The notes below the pieces were generated by a model that was not told where the DNA came from, ran no database searches, and worked only from the letters and a program-made list of their open reading frames with translations. From Dehalococcoidia bacterium (GTDB taxonomy: Bacteria > Chloroflexota > Dehalococcoidia > Dehalococcoidales > RBG-16-60-22), in assembly GCA_030615655.1 (NCBI GenBank), contig JAUWYU010000108.1, positions 1 to 5,693 on the forward strand: DNA of 5,693 nucleotides, given 5' to 3'. This document shows, in pieces, positions 5,513 to 5,693 of this stretch (within the stretch, counting starts at the first letter, position 1; the number at the start of each line of letters is the position of its first letter). The position numbers and the translations under genes were made by a program.

Positions 5513-5545
5513 CCCGGTTTAAGTGCATGCTTATTGATGTTGCGT

Positions 5546-5693
5546 CTATTTCCCAAAAAGCACGTCTATAGCTGCCTCATTTTCTTTGGCAATATCCTCT
5601 TGAGACCTCTCACGATATTGTTTACTACGTTGTCTCATCTCGGTTTCATTTTTACGCTGCCATTCTCTTATACTACTGATGATTTTTTCCAGT
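5546..5693 (-). CDS. C-terminal 48 residues of an unrecognised convergent gene
   Basis: On the minus strand an open frame enters from the right edge and ends at TAG (5548-5546). It encodes 48 residues with about half charged side chains (REWQRKNETEMRQRSK, QYRERSQEDIAKENEAA) and closes with IDVLFGK. The composition and spacing suggest a long solvent-exposed or coiled-coil helix at the protein's C-terminus. Codon use is more A/T-rich than in pyrG or rho. It converges with the flavoprotein gene, leaving 33 nt between the two stops, in which I see no hairpin plus U-run terminator for either direction. The family cannot be named from this tail. It could be a cytoplasmic tail of a membrane protein or a small helical protein. 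The reading frame is moderately supported by the absence of stops and the coherent amphipathic pattern. Confidence 0.5.
   Translation of the reverse strand, partial: LEKIISSIREWQRKNETEMRQRSKQYRERSQEDIAKENEAAIDVLFGK

Noticed and set aside
5521..5532. Near-palindrome AAGTGCATGCTT between the convergent stops as a bidirectional terminator
   Set aside because: It lacks a loop long enough for a stable stem and has no T-run on either side.

Overview
The window reads as a chromosomal housekeeping region from a member of the Chloroflexota, most likely class Dehalococcoidia or a close uncultured relative. The basis is my recollection that the CTP synthase here closely resembles Dehalococcoides-type PyrG over its whole length; no database search was run. 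All six supported protein genes look chromosomal. I see no rRNA, tRNA, CRISPR array, insertion sequence or phage module.

Layout: (i) 2-553, the 3' part of an alpha/beta-hydrolase gene that begins outside the window, starting just before its nucleophile elbow. (ii) 550-578, a perfect-consensus sigma70 promoter (TTGACA, 17-nt spacer, TATAAT) whose -35 box contains the hydrolase stop codon, followed by a leader of about 160 nt. (iii) 746-4375, three genes in tandem: pyrG (CTP synthase), a small class I transaldolase (TalC/FSA type) and rho (transcription terminator). (iv) 4421-4449, a second good promoter that appears to start a new unit with an unrecognised 113-residue protein (4479-4820) and a flavin-reductase-like FMN-binding protein (4856-5512). 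The latter seems to start at a rare ATA codon. (v) 5546-5693, on the minus strand, the last 48 codons of a convergent gene with a highly charged helical tail.

The pyrG-tal-rho order looks like a compact version of a locus known from Bacillus subtilis and relatives, where pyrG, fbaA, tal, murA, glpX, rho and rpmE lie in that general order. Together the genes cover the last step of CTP synthesis, non-oxidative pentose phosphate carbon exchange (which supplies ribose) and RNA chain termination.

I did not find a new defence or mobile system. The observations most worth a second look are: the pyrG promoter and leader, whose predicted transcript begins AAACCCCC and could sense CTP by start-site slippage, in analogy to B. 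subtilis pyrG; a Gln-to-His change in the otherwise invariant glutaminase motif of PyrG; a Ser-to-Gly change in Rho at the position matching a bicyclomycin-contact residue of E. coli Rho; and the ATA start, which standard gene callers would miss, cutting 41 residues off the flavoprotein.
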